From: an uncultured Eubacteriales bacterium
GTDB lineage: Bacteria > Bacillota > Clostridia > Oscillospirales > Acutalibacteraceae
DNA: 64,000 bases
Direction of reading: 5' to 3'
Assembly (NCBI GenBank): GCA_934444365.1
Contig: CAKSCM010000005.1
Coordinates: 73,710 to 137,709, forward strand
The position numbers and the translations under genes were made by a program. A model generated the notes under the pieces. That model was not told the DNA's origin, made no database searches, and worked only from the letters and a program-made list of their open reading frames with translations. Positions 19,240 through 28,432 of the stretch are shown here, in pieces (within the stretch, counting starts at the first letter, position 1; each line of letters opens with the position of its first letter).

Positions 19240-20415
19240 TTACTCGACGCCCTGCTCCTTAACGAATTTCCATTCGCCGGTAGCGGTATCGGCCGCCTTA
19301 ATGTAAGCAATCTTGCGCTCGGCATCACCGTTCACCGAATCAAACTTGATTTCGCCGGTAACGCCGGTATACTGAACACCCCAAAGAGCCTCATTTATCT
19401 TCTTGGGATCGGACGAAGCCGCTTTCTTTATAGCCTCAATAGCGACAAAATACGAATCGTATCCCATCGCCGAAACGGCAGATACTATGTCGTTTCCGCC
19501 GTTGTTAGTAAGTCTCTTGGAATCGGCATTGAGCCACGCTTTAAAGCCGTTATCAAACTCGGCATTACCGCCCTCCTGATAGAAGGTGGTTATGTTTATG
19601 GTTACATTTTTGCCCTTTGCAGCCTCTAAAATAACGTTGCTGTCCCAGGTATCGCCTGCATAAATGGGGATCGAAAGGCCCTGAGTCGCAGCCGCCTCAA
19701 CTATAAGCTGTGCGTAAGATATAGAGGTCGGCGAGAATATTGCCTGTGCGCCGGAATTTTTGGCGTTGGTTATGTAGGAAGTAAAGTCAGCCTGGTTGGT
19801 CGGGAAGTTTTCTGCCGTTACGGTACCGCCGAGCTTCTCAAAAGCGGTTTTGAAGCTGCTTGCAAGGCCGAGGTCGTATGCATTTCCGAGCTCCGCCAAG
19901 GTGTAAGCCTTGGTTATGCCGTTGTCCCATGCGTATTTGGCAAGAACCGAGCCCTGGAACGGATCGAGGAAGCAGATACGGAAATAGTGCTTGTTGCCCT
20001 CGGTAACCTGGGTGTTTGTGCAGGTAATGCCTATAGCGGGAATTCCGGCCTCTTCAAAGGTCGGGGAAGCTGCTATCGAAACGCTTGAGCCGTAGGAACC
20101 GAGTACAACAGATACCTTACTGTTAACAAGCTCGGCCGCAGCGGTAACCGCTTTATCATCGGCGGACTGATTGTCGACCTCGACAAGCTCTACCTTGTAG
20201 GTTTCGCCGTTTATATCAACGGTGGGCTGCTTCGAATGGGCATACTCGACGCCCAATGTCTCCTGCTTTCCGCCTGCGCCGTTAGCACCTGAAGCCGGTT
20301 CGAATACACCGATCTTTATGACCTTGTCGGCATCCGCAGACTGCTGTTCGCCACAGCCCGCAAAGCACACACAGATCATAGCCAAACACAAAATGGCTGC
20401 CAATAGTTTTTTCAT
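19240..20415 (-). CDS. livK: Branched-chain amino acid ABC transporter, substrate-binding lipoprotein
   Basis: 391 residues. Lipoprotein signal peptide ending in the lipobox FAGC (Cys ~20 acylated), then a type I periplasmic-binding-protein fold starting VIKIGVFEPASGANGAGG. Captures leucine/isoleucine/valine or a related amino acid outside the membrane and delivers it to LivHM. Start is the MKK ATG with GGAGGAG upstream; an upstream in-frame ATG inside the leader is ignored. Transcribed ahead of livHMGF. Confidence 0.93.
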   Translation of the reverse strand: MKKLLAAILCLAMICVCFAGCGEQQSADADKVIKIGVFEPASGANGAGGKQETLGVEYAHSKQPTVDINGETYKVELVEVDNQSADDKAVTAAAELVNSKVSVVLGSYGSSVSIAASPTFEEAGIPAIGITCTNTQVTEGNKHYFRICFLDPFQGSVLAKYAWDNGITKAYTLAELGNAYDLGLASSFKTAFEKLGGTVTAENFPTNQADFTSYITNAKNSGAQAIFSPTSISYAQLIVEAAATQGLSIPIYAGDTWDSNVILEAAKGKNVTINITTFYQEGGNAEFDNGFKAWLNADSKRLTNNGGNDIVSAVSAMGYDSYFVAIEAIKKAASSDPKKINEALWGVQYTGVTGEIKFDSVNGDAERKIAYIKAADTATGEWKFVKEQGVE

Positions 20416-20722
20416 TGTTGGATCTCCTCCGTTTGATAAAAATATAACTGTCCCCTTAAGACAATTAAACAACACAAAAATACCATGCTGTTCTTATAAA
20501 TTTTACTACAGTTTCCTTTTCATGTCAATAAATTATGAGCGAAAAATCCTCATATTTGCCCGTGTTTCGGTGATTTTTTTGAGTTTTTTCGCCGGTTTAT
20601 CGATTTTTATCGCTAAAGCGGATTGAAACACGGTTTTTCGGAGTGTATATTTCCGTTATAAAATTATTATAAGAGAAACCTAAAGATGTTTTTTATAGGA
20701 ATCGGATTGAGCTTTAAGGATT

Positions 20723-20854
20723 CCGGGGAGGCGCCGGCAATGCCGGCATCAAAAAAGCACCGGCGGCAGTTTAAACGGTTTTTAATTTACACATAATCCG
20801 CGCCGGTGATTTTTTTGATATTTTTGCCTTAAAAAGGCAAAAATGCCTCCCCGG
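20723..20854. repeat. Four-arm intergenic structured element, copy A
   Basis: Outer stem CCGGGGAGGC/GCCTCCCCGG (20723-20732 with 20845-20854) encloses three consecutive hairpins: a short GCCGGC/GCCGGC arm with loop AAT, a long arm (20748-20819) with A/T base and CACCGGCG/CGCCGGTG top, and an 11-bp ATTTTTGCCTT/AAGGCAAAAAT arm with loop AAA. Related copies lie at 32040, 43035 and 43370. AACAAAATAT follows the outer stem by ~12 nt, as in copy D. Located between divergent livK and the XRE gene. Confidence 0.75.
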
Positions 20855-20998
20855 GCAGCAATACCAACAAAATATCAGATGGAATAAATCCATCAAACCG
20901 AAAAAAAGCATTTTCCATGCAAAGCCGCAAAAAATCAGCAGCAAATCCTTTTTACCGAATACCATCGGGCGTTACTGTAATCCAAACTAATATAACGT

Positions 20999-21027
20999 TT
21001 GCATTTTACATTAATAAGTGATATAAT
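20999..21027 (+). promoter_or_regulatory. Sigma-A promoter of the XRE membrane regulator
   Basis: TTGCAT, 17-nt spacer, TATAAT. It gives a 5' leader of about 160 nt before the start codon. Confidence 0.65.
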
Positions 21028-21192
21028 ACATACAAATTTTTCGGTTGATCTGATTCATATTATTAAAGCAGAAAAATAAAACAACGGTATGACAAAAACG
21101 GACATTTTTTTTGCTTTCGCTAAATAAAGGCATATCCACCCGCTAAAACACACCGAAAACATGAGCATTAAAAGAATTCTACGGAGGAGAAT

Positions 21193-21783
21193 ATGGTAGA
21201 GAATTTAAAAATCACCGTAGCTAAAAACATTGCGTCCTTACGCACCAGAGCAAAGCTTACACAGCATGAGCTCGGAGAAAAAATCAATTATTCCGACAAA
21301 GCCGTATCGCGATGGGAGCGCGGCGACGCCGTTCCCGATGCTTACGTACTTTTGCAGCTTGCCGAAATTTTTTCGGTTTCGGTAGATTATCTTTTAAGCG
21401 ACCATCCCGAAAACGAAGCCCTTCCCGAACCCCCGAAAAAGTATCGCTTTAACCACCGTTCGGTAACCCTTATTGCCTTTCTCGGCGTGTGGACGGCGGC
21501 GCTGCTCATTTTTGTCGTATTATTCCTGTGCGGATATGTTTATTGGATGGCATTTGCTTACGCCGTTCCGGTGTCGCTGACCGTACTGCTTATTCTCCAT
21601 TCGATATGGGCCGACGGAAAAAGAAACATGTACATAATTTCGGGAATGATATGGAGCATTCTCGGCTGTCTTTACCTTTCTTTTTTGAATATGAACATAT
21701 GGATAATATTCCTTTTGGGTGTTCCGGCGCAAATAATTGTTTTTTTAGCCTTCAGGGTTAAAATCAGAAAAAATATTCTTTAA
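21193..21783 (+). CDS. XRE-family regulator with C-terminal membrane domain
   Basis: 196 residues. An N-terminal helix-turn-helix (~6-62: ASLRTRAKLTQHELGEKINY, then DKAVSRWERGDAVPD) is followed by a Pro-rich linker and four hydrophobic helices (~85-190). This is the common clostridial layout of a DNA-binding domain tethered to the membrane; such proteins often sense envelope or peptide signals, but nothing here identifies the signal or target. RBS GGAGGAG. It is monocistronic, with its own terminator. Confidence 0.85.
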   Translation: MVENLKITVAKNIASLRTRAKLTQHELGEKINYSDKAVSRWERGDAVPDAYVLLQLAEIFSVSVDYLLSDHPENEALPEPPKKYRFNHRSVTLIAFLGVWTAALLIFVVLFLCGYVYWMAFAYAVPVSLTVLLILHSIWADGKRNMYIISGMIWSILGCLYLSFLNMNIWIIFLLGVPAQIIVFLAFRVKIRKNIL

Positions 21784-22298
21784 TTTTTTTACCAGTCCCG
21801 AAAAGCCGCATAAAATCAGCCTTTTTAGCCGACTCTACAATTATGAGAGTCGGCTTTTTGCATCTCTATAATTCTGTTTTAGGGTTGTAGAGCCACTCTC
21901 ACGCATTATAGGTGGCACTGGTTTTAAAAAACATATAGAATTAACAAGGTGCAAAAATCATGCGTTGCATCCGAAATTACGGCAACAAAGAAAAAACATC
22001 GGTAACGGTTAAAACTCAGCTGCCGTTTACGGTTTATTTTTTCGGCCGAAGACAACCGGGCAGGCTCACAAAAAATTTTAAAACAGCAAAACATTAAAAG
22101 CACTGCCCGAACGGCATATGAATATCTGACGGTTTAAATCCGGAAATATTCGCCGAATACTATCCGCCGGACAAGACAAGAATAAAAACGGCGAGATAAA
22201 AACGAGATGCAACGCGGTTTGCCCCGAAATAAATAGTGTAAATTAAACGTAACGGGAAATAAATAGCCCCCTTACGTAAAGGAAAGGAAATATCTGAA
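21784..22298. other. Intergenic region with terminator and a folded element
   Basis: Apart from the terminator at 21827, no gene is seen. A Y-shaped fold can be drawn at 22021-22116: outer stem TGCCGTT/AACGGCA, an inner arm CGGGCAG/CTGCCCG and a smaller arm around the palindrome TTCGGCCGAA. The sequence is unrelated to the four-arm elements. Confidence 0.4.
21827..21859 (+). terminator. Terminator of the XRE gene
   Basis: Ten-base stem AGCCGACTCT/AGAGTCGGCT followed by T5, 44 nt after the stop codon. Confidence 0.88.
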
Positions 22299-23186
22299 AT
22301 GGGTAATTTTATTTTATGCTGCGGATCGACGGCCGATCTCACAAAAGAAAAATTTGCAAGCCGTAACATTGAATACATTTGCTTTAGTTACACCCTCGGT
22401 GGAAAAGAGCTAAAGGACGACCTCGGTCAGTCGCTTTCATTCAAAGACTTTTATAACGCCATGAGATCCGGGCAGGAAACCAAAACCGCCCAGATAAACA
22501 CCGACGAATACATAAGATATTTCACTCCGTTTTTAGAGCAGGGAAACGATCTTCTTTATGTCAGCTTATCGTCCGGCCTTTCGGGTACCTACTCATGCGC
22601 CGTGCTGGCCGCCGATGAACTTAAAGCCAAATTCCCGGACAGAAAGATCCGCATTGTTGACTCACTTGGCGCTTCATCCGGCTACGGACTGCTGATGGAT
22701 ACCCTCGCCGATCTGCGCGACGGCGGCGCCGATATTGACACCGTTGCCGACTTCGCCGAAGAAAAAAGACTCAATATGCACCACTGGTTCTACTCTACCG
22801 ATCTGACCTTTTATATAAAGGGAGGACGCGTTTCAAAGGCGGCCGGCTGGTTCGGTACGGTGCTTAAGATATGTCCGCTCCTCAACATGGATTTTGAGGG
22901 ACATCTCATCCCCCGTAAAAAATTAAAGGGCAAAAAGCGCGCCATGTTGGAAGCGCTTAATCAGATGAAAATTCACGCCGAAGACGGCCTGAGTTACAAT
23001 AAAAAATGCTTTATTTCCCACTCGGACTGCCCCGAGGAGGCGCGCGAGCTCGCTTCACTTGTTGAGCAGACCTTCCCGAACCTTAAATCAAATGTAGAAA
23101 TATACTACATCGGAACCACAATAGGAAGCCACTCCGGCCCCGGCACGGTGGCGCTTTACTTCTGGGGAGACAAGAGAAATGACTGA
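22299..23186 (+). CDS. DegV-family fatty-acid-binding protein
   Basis: 295 residues. Two-domain DegV fold: N-terminal GSTADLTKEKF, the lipid carboxylate-binding SLSSGLSGTYSCA, then IRIVDSLGASSGYG, and C-terminal GTTIGSHSGPGTVALYF. DegV/FakB proteins bind a fatty acid and, with FakA kinase, activate exogenous fatty acids; no fakA is in this window. Overlaps the next gene by 8 nt, so the two are translationally coupled. A second, longer DegV protein is encoded at 59985. Confidence 0.92.
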   Translation: MGNFILCCGSTADLTKEKFASRNIEYICFSYTLGGKELKDDLGQSLSFKDFYNAMRSGQETKTAQINTDEYIRYFTPFLEQGNDLLYVSLSSGLSGTYSCAVLAADELKAKFPDRKIRIVDSLGASSGYGLLMDTLADLRDGGADIDTVADFAEEKRLNMHHWFYSTDLTFYIKGGRVSKAAGWFGTVLKICPLLNMDFEGHLIPRKKLKGKKRAMLEALNQMKIHAEDGLSYNKKCFISHSDCPEEARELASLVEQTFPNLKSNVEIYYIGTTIGSHSGPGTVALYFWGDKRND

Positions 23187-23838
23187 TGCCGTTATGAAAA
23201 CATCTGCAAAAACAAACAAAAGCACCCGTAAAAAGGGCGAAAAGATAAAGGTCGGTTTTTTCGCAATAATTGCAAAAATATTCAGAGTCATTACCGTTCC
23301 TCCGGTCATGGTGTCGGCTCTTTTCACGATACTTTACTTCGCGAGAAGAGACATATATTCTTCCCTTTCCCAGCTTTTTATTTCAATTCTGTTCCTCGGA
23401 ATATTGCCGGTACTCGCATATCCGGCGGTAGAGCTGTTCCCCGCTTTAAAAAAGAACCGCCGCGAAAGCGAAAGGAATTTTGCCTTTATATTTACAGCCG
23501 TAGGATATATAGGCGGAGCGGTATATGCCTTAGCGGCGAATTTAAGCCGCGACCTCACCTTCGTTTATTTTGCCTACCTGTTCTCGGCGATGCTTCTTAT
23601 AATCTGCAACAAGTTAATAAAGCTTCGTGCAAGCGGCCATTCGTGCAGCATTACGGGACCGATACTTCTGCTTTTGACCCTTACCGGCTGGCAATTTATA
23701 GGCCCGTGTGCGGCGGTTTTCGCCGGCGTGCTCTGGTCGTCGCTCTATTTAAAGAGACATACACTCAAGGAGATAACCCTTGGAGCTCTTAGTGCAGCAC
23801 TGGGAATGGTAATAAGTCTTTTAATATTCCTTGTGTAA
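23179..23838 (+). CDS. PAP2-like membrane protein
   Basis: 219 residues with a Lys-rich N-terminus and six likely membrane helices. Shows ASGHSCS, equivalent to the PSGHS motif of PAP2 lipid phosphatases, and a later KRHTLKEITLGA that aligns with the R-x5-H-x3-D motif, though Glu replaces Asp and the first K-x6-R-P motif is not obvious (NKLIKLRASGH is a possible remnant). It may act on undecaprenyl or phosphatidyl phosphates, or be a non-catalytic relative. Co-transcribed with the DegV gene, a pairing that points to lipid metabolism. Confidence 0.7.
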   Translation: MTDAVMKTSAKTNKSTRKKGEKIKVGFFAIIAKIFRVITVPPVMVSALFTILYFARRDIYSSLSQLFISILFLGILPVLAYPAVELFPALKKNRRESERNFAFIFTAVGYIGGAVYALAANLSRDLTFVYFAYLFSAMLLIICNKLIKLRASGHSCSITGPILLLLTLTGWQFIGPCAAVFAGVLWSSLYLKRHTLKEITLGALSAALGMVISLLIFLV

Positions 23839-23957
23839 TCATATTTGCAGACTCTGACAAAAACGGTTTTTATCGTCTCGGTATAAAGCGGCACCGAATC
23901 ACTAAGACCGATACTTGCGGTATACGGAACTGCTTTAAGCTTAAAAACACAATTTTT

Positions 23958-23988
23958 AACCGCCGGTTTTCTTTTCCGGCGGTTTTTT
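23958..23988 (+). terminator. Terminator of the DegV-PAP2 operon
   Basis: Nine-base stem AACCGCCGG/CCGGCGGTT with T6 following. Confidence 0.85.
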
Positions 23989-24246
23989 GATACTAATAGC
24001 CACCGGCTTAAACCGCAAGCCTAATCCCGAGCCCCATCAAGGGCATTTCACCGGCAATCTACCTCAGCGCATGATTTTGCTTTGCATGCATCCTCCACCC
24101 CATCGCCCGCAAAAAGGCATTTTCCGTCAAAACTTCCCTTACTTTCGGGAGGCTGCTTGCAGGCGGCCCGTTTCGCCGGATAATTAAAATCAAATCTAAA
24201 GCTTACCGGGCTCGGTTCGCCGTCTCTCCCGGCGTTTTTTTAAAGT
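23989..24246. other. Intergenic stretch without a recognised gene
   Basis: No supported gene. A weaker hairpin CGCCGG (24174) / CCGGCG (24229) followed by T7 may be a second plus-strand terminator. Confidence 0.45.
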
Positions 24247-24298
24247 AAAAACGGCCATAGACCTGTCTTTCAAACCGACGGAGCTATGACCGTTTTTT
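24247..24298 (-). terminator. Terminator of the arg-car operon
   Basis: Stem AAAAACGG-C-CATAG with CTATG-A-CCGTTTTT, one mismatch, flanked by A and T runs. It lies ~80 nt after the stop of the carB-dapF fusion and marks the end of a roughly 12-kb transcript. Confidence 0.8.
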
Positions 24299-24379
24299 AT
24301 TAAGCTGATGATATCAACTGACGGTATAATACCGTTGCCGCCGCAGCGCGAGTGTTTCAGGCGGCGACATAAAACAAAA

Positions 24380-27300
24380 TCAGTATTCGAATACGCCCTC
24401 GTAAATGAGCTTTGCGTCGCCCGTAAGCAATACCGTTTCATCGGTGTAATTGACCGTTAGATCGCCGCCCTTTAATTTGACCGTTATATCCTCGCCCTTT
24501 TCGCAATAGCCGTTTTCCACGGCGGCGACGGCGGCGGCGCACGCACCTGTTCCGCAAGCCCACGTTTCGCCGTTTCCGCGTTCAAAAACCCTCATTTTAA
24601 GGGTGTTTTTGTTTATCACCCGCACAAACTCGGTGTTTACACGCTCGGGAAAGATTTCGCTGTTTTCAAATTCGGGTCCTATTTTCGCCACATCCACGGC
24701 ATCAACCTTACCGCAAAAAACAACACAATGCGGATTTCCGACCGAAACACACGTGACGGTATATTCGCCGAAGGGGAAATCCACCTTTCGTGAAATTATT
24801 CTTTCACCCTCTAATTTTACGGGGATTTTTTCGGGAGAAAGCTCGGCGCGTCCCATATCGACGCACACCGTCCCCACCTTTCCGCCGAAGGGGAACAGGG
24901 TAAGCTTTTTAATGCCCGAGGCCGTTTCTATGGTTATCTTCTCTTTTTTGGTAATACCCTTGTCATAAAGATATTTACCGACACAGCGTATGCAGTTGCC
25001 GGCCATTTTGCCTTCGCTGCCGTCAAGATTGAATATCCGCATTTTTGCATCGGCGACCGAGGAGTGTTCCATAAGCACTATTCCGTCGCCGCCGATACCG
25101 TAATGACGGTCGGCGCAAATTATACTCAACGCCTCGGGACAGGTTATCTCATTTTCGAAGTTATCAAAAAAGATGTAATCGTTGCCCGAGCCCTGCATTT
25201 TTGTAAAATGCAGCCGCTGCCTGTGCTCGCTCATGTGGTTTATGTCGACAAGCTCGGTATTTAAAAGGGTGAAACGCGAGGCAATCATATCGGCTAAAGC
25301 ATTCGCGGTATCAAGCGAAGTAAGGGTAGCAATACCAAGCTGCAATGCCCTTATATGCAGCTTTATAAAGTCGCTTACGCATTGCGCCTCGTTGGAAGCG
25401 GTGTAAATTATGTAGTCGATGTTGCCGGTTTCTATAAGCTTTATCGCGTCGTCCGATTCGCGAAGCTTGTTTACCCGTTTAACCGCCGTTCCGAGGGATT
25501 CTATTTCGTCGGCGGTGCCGTTTGTGGCATAGATATCAAAGCCTAAATCGACAAACTTTTTGGCAAGCTTTACAATTTCGAATTTATCGTTATCGCTTAC
25601 CGATATAAAGACTCCGCCGCCCTTTACGCGATGATCCGGAATGTTGTATCCGGCCGAAACAAGACCTTTGAAAAGGGCTTCGTTCAACGTCCTGCCTATT
25701 CCGAGGACCTCGCCGGTCGATTTCATCTCGGGGGAGAGCGAGGAATTGACATCCGACAGCTTTTCAAACGAAAACACCGGAACCTTTACGGCAAAATAAT
25801 GCGACCGCTTATAAAGTCCCGTACCGTAGCCCTGATCCGTAAGCTTTTCGCCCACCATTATTCTGGAGGCGAGCTCCACCATCGGCACCCCGGTCACCTT
25901 GCTTATATACGGCACGGTTCTCGACGCTCTGGGGTTGACCTCAATCACATACAGCTCGTTATGATAAATAAGATACTGAATGTTTACAAGACCCTTGGTC
26001 CCGAGCGACAGCGCAAGCTTTTCAGAGCAGTCGACCACCTGGCTCAGCATCTTGTCGTCTATGTTGAAGGCCGGATAAACGGCTATCGAGTCGCCCGAGT
26101 GCACCCCTGCCCGTTCGATATGCTCCATTACTCCGGGAATAAGGCAGTCCTCGCCGTCGGAAATTACATCGACCTCCAGCTCCTTACCCATTAAATACCG
26201 GTCGATAAGCACGGGGTTTTCGATCCTGCCCGAAAGAATTATATCCATATATCTTTCGACATCCGCGGCGGTATAGGCAATGCTCATATTCTGTCCGCCT
26301 ATAACATATGAGGGCCTGAGCAGCACGGGATATCCGAGGATCTCGGCCGAACGAAGCGCCTCATCCTTCGAAAAGGCGGTCATCGAGCTCGGTCTTTTTA
26401 TTTTAAACCGGCCGAGCAGCTCGTCGAACCGTCCCCTGTCCTCGGCAATATCTATCCCCTCGGCCGACGTGCCGAGTATTTTAATGCCCTTTTTGTCGAG
26501 ATATCCGCAAAGACGTATGGCGGTTTGTCCGCCAAAGGCCACAACAACACCGTCGGGCTTTTCCACCCTTATTACGTTCATTACGTCCTCTTCGCAAAGC
26601 GGCTCAAAATAAAGCCTGTCGGCCGTATCAAAGTCGGTGGACACCGTTTCGGGGTTGTTATTGATTATAACCACCTCGTAGCCGAGCTTTTTAAGGGCCC
26701 AGACACAATGTACCGACGAATAATCAAATTCTATTCCCTGCCCTATTCTTATAGGACCGGAGCCGAGCACCACTATACGTTTTTTGCCGCTGTTTACGGA
26801 TTTTATACGCGCCGACGCTTCGCAAAGACCGCCGGTGTAGCACGAATAAAAATACGGTGTTTCGGCCGCAAATTCGCCGGCACAGGTATCGACCATTCTG
26901 AAAACGGCGCCGATACTCTCCTTCACCGGCGCTAAGGCCAGCCCCTCAAGCGCTTTATCGGTGTAGCCGAGCCGCTTGCCTTTTTTATAAAGCTCGTCAT
27001 CTATATATTTTCCGCTCGTCGAGGCGAGCTCACACTCAAAATCCGCAAGATTTTTAAGCTTGCTTATAAACCATTTGTCTATACGGGTGACCGAATGTAT
27101 CCTGTCGACCGAAACCCCGTTTTTCAGAGCATAAAAAACCGAAAACAACCGCATATCGTCGGCTTTTTCTATGAGCTTTAATGGGTCCTTACCCGATAAT
27201 TTCGCATAATTCAGGGTGTCGCACGATATCTCCGCCCCTCTTACGGCCTTCATGATCGCCGCCTCGAAGGTAGGGGCTATCGCCATTATCTCGCCGGTCG

Positions 27301-28432
27301 CCTTCATTTTGGTGCCGAGCGTCCTGTCGGCGCCGTAAAATTTATCAAAGGGCCATTTCGGCATTTTTACAACCACATAGTCAAGGGCCGGTTCAAAGCA
27401 GGCGCAGGTTTTTCCCGTTACTCTGTTGGTAATTTCATCAAGGGTGTACCCGAGGGCAATTTCGGTCGTCACCTTGGCTATAGGATAACCGGTCGCCTTT
27501 GAGGCAAGGGCCGACGAGCGCGAAACACGGGGATTGACCTCAATAACGGCGTAATCAAAGCTGTCTGGCGAAAGCGCAAACTGGCAGTTGCAGCCCCCCT
27601 CGATGCCGAGCTCGGTAATTATATCAAGCGCCGCCGTGCGAAGCATCTGATATTCCTTGTCCGAAAGGGTAACGGCCGGAGCTATGACAATGCTGTCGCC
27701 CGTATGGATTCCGACCGGGTCGAAATTCTCCATACTGCAAACCGCAATAACGTTGCCGGCGCCGTCGCGCATGACCTCAAATTCTATTTCTTTCCATCCG
27801 TAAATATATTTTTCAACCAAGACCTGGCTTATCGGCGACATCATAAGTGCGTTCGCCGCAATTACCTTTAGCTCCTCCTCGCTGTGTGCAACGCCCCCAC
27901 CGGCGCCGCCGAGGGTAAAGGCCGGCCGCAAAATAACCGGATAACCTATTTCTCCGGCCGCCTTTACGGCCGAGGTCATATCGTTTGCGACATGTGATGG
28001 AATGATCGGCTGACCGATTTTAAGCATGGTTTCCCTGAAAAGCTCCCTGTCCTCGGCACGGTCGATTGCCTCAAGAGGGGTTCCGAGCAGCCTTACGCCG
28101 TTTTCCCGCAAAAAACCCTCGCGGCCGAGCTGCATCGCAATGGTAAGTCCGGTCTGTCCACCGAGGGTCGCAAGCAGACTGTCGGGCTTTTCTTTTTTAA
28201 TTATACGTTTTACCGTCTGAGCTGTAAGAGGTTCAAGATATATCTCGTCGGCAAGAGCCTTGTCGGTCATTATTGTGGCGGGATTGGAGTTTACAAGTAC
28301 AACGTTAATGCCCTCGCTTTTAAGAACCCTGCAAGCCTGTGCTCCGGCGTAGTCAAATTCGGCCGCCTGACCTATTACTATAGGACCCGAGCCTATAACA
28401 AGGACCTTTTTAATGCTTTTATCAAAAGGCAT
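24380..28432 (-). CDS. carB: Carbamoyl-phosphate synthase large subunit fused to diaminopimelate epimerase (CarB-DapF)
   Basis: 1,350 residues in one frame. Residues 1-~1060 are a full CarB: VIGSGPIVIGQAAEFDYAGA, two ATP-grasp halves, the second starting VVLGSGPIRIGQGIEFDYSS, and a C-terminal allosteric MGS domain. It joins, without a linker, at Met1067 to a DapF domain (~284 residues): FTKMQGSGNDYIFF, RHYGIGGDG, ERGNGETWACGTGACAA (second catalytic Cys present). The first catalytic motif, normally MCGNG-x-R-C, reads KMAGNCIRC, so Cys is replaced by Ala1144 and a Cys sits three residues on at 1147. No stop and no ribosome site are seen at the junction. CarB makes carbamoyl phosphate for arginine and pyrimidines; DapF makes meso-DAP for lysine and peptidoglycan. 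The start abuts the carA stop (TAAATG). Confidence 0.93.
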   Translation of the reverse strand: MPFDKSIKKVLVIGSGPIVIGQAAEFDYAGAQACRVLKSEGINVVLVNSNPATIMTDKALADEIYLEPLTAQTVKRIIKKEKPDSLLATLGGQTGLTIAMQLGREGFLRENGVRLLGTPLEAIDRAEDRELFRETMLKIGQPIIPSHVANDMTSAVKAAGEIGYPVILRPAFTLGGAGGGVAHSEEELKVIAANALMMSPISQVLVEKYIYGWKEIEFEVMRDGAGNVIAVCSMENFDPVGIHTGDSIVIAPAVTLSDKEYQMLRTAALDIITELGIEGGCNCQFALSPDSFDYAVIEVNPRVSRSSALASKATGYPIAKVTTEIALGYTLDEITNRVTGKTCACFEPALDYVVVKMPKWPFDKFYGADRTLGTKMKATGEIMAIAPTFEAAIMKAVRGAEISCDTLNYAKLSGKDPLKLIEKADDMRLFSVFYALKNGVSVDRIHSVTRIDKWFISKLKNLADFECELASTSGKYIDDELYKKGKRLGYTDKALEGLALAPVKESIGAVFRMVDTCAGEFAAETPYFYSCYTGGLCEASARIKSVNSGKKRIVVLGSGPIRIGQGIEFDYSSVHCVWALKKLGYEVVIINNNPETVSTDFDTADRLYFEPLCEEDVMNVIRVEKPDGVVVAFGGQTAIRLCGYLDKKGIKILGTSAEGIDIAEDRGRFDELLGRFKIKRPSSMTAFSKDEALRSAEILGYPVLLRPSYVIGGQNMSIAYTAADVERYMDIILSGRIENPVLIDRYLMGKELEVDVISDGEDCLIPGVMEHIERAGVHSGDSIAVYPAFNIDDKMLSQVVDCSEKLALSLGTKGLVNIQYLIYHNELYVIEVNPRASRTVPYISKVTGVPMVELASRIMVGEKLTDQGYGTGLYKRSHYFAVKVPVFSFEKLSDVNSSLSPEMKSTGEVLGIGRTLNEALFKGLVSAGYNIPDHRVKGGGVFISVSDNDKFEIVKLAKKFVDLGFDIYATNGTADEIESLGTAVKRVNKLRESDDAIKLIETGNIDYIIYTASNEAQCVSDFIKLHIRALQLGIATLTSLDTANALADMIASRFTLLNTELVDINHMSEHRQRLHFTKMQGSGNDYIFFDNFENEITCPEALSIICADRHYGIGGDGIVLMEHSSVADAKMRIFNLDGSEGKMAGNCIRCVGKYLYDKGITKKEKITIETASGIKKLTLFPFGGKVGTVCVDMGRAELSPEKIPVKLEGERIISRKVDFPFGEYTVTCVSVGNPHCVVFCGKVDAVDVAKIGPEFENSEIFPERVNTEFVRVINKNTLKMRVFERGNGETWACGTGACAAAVAAVENGYCEKGEDITVKLKGGDLTVNYTDETVLLTGDAKLIYEGVFEY

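Noticed and set aside
20771..20965. 64-codon minus-strand frame inside structured element A
   Set aside because: Its reading frame is produced by the hairpin arms; similar words near copy B are broken by stops.
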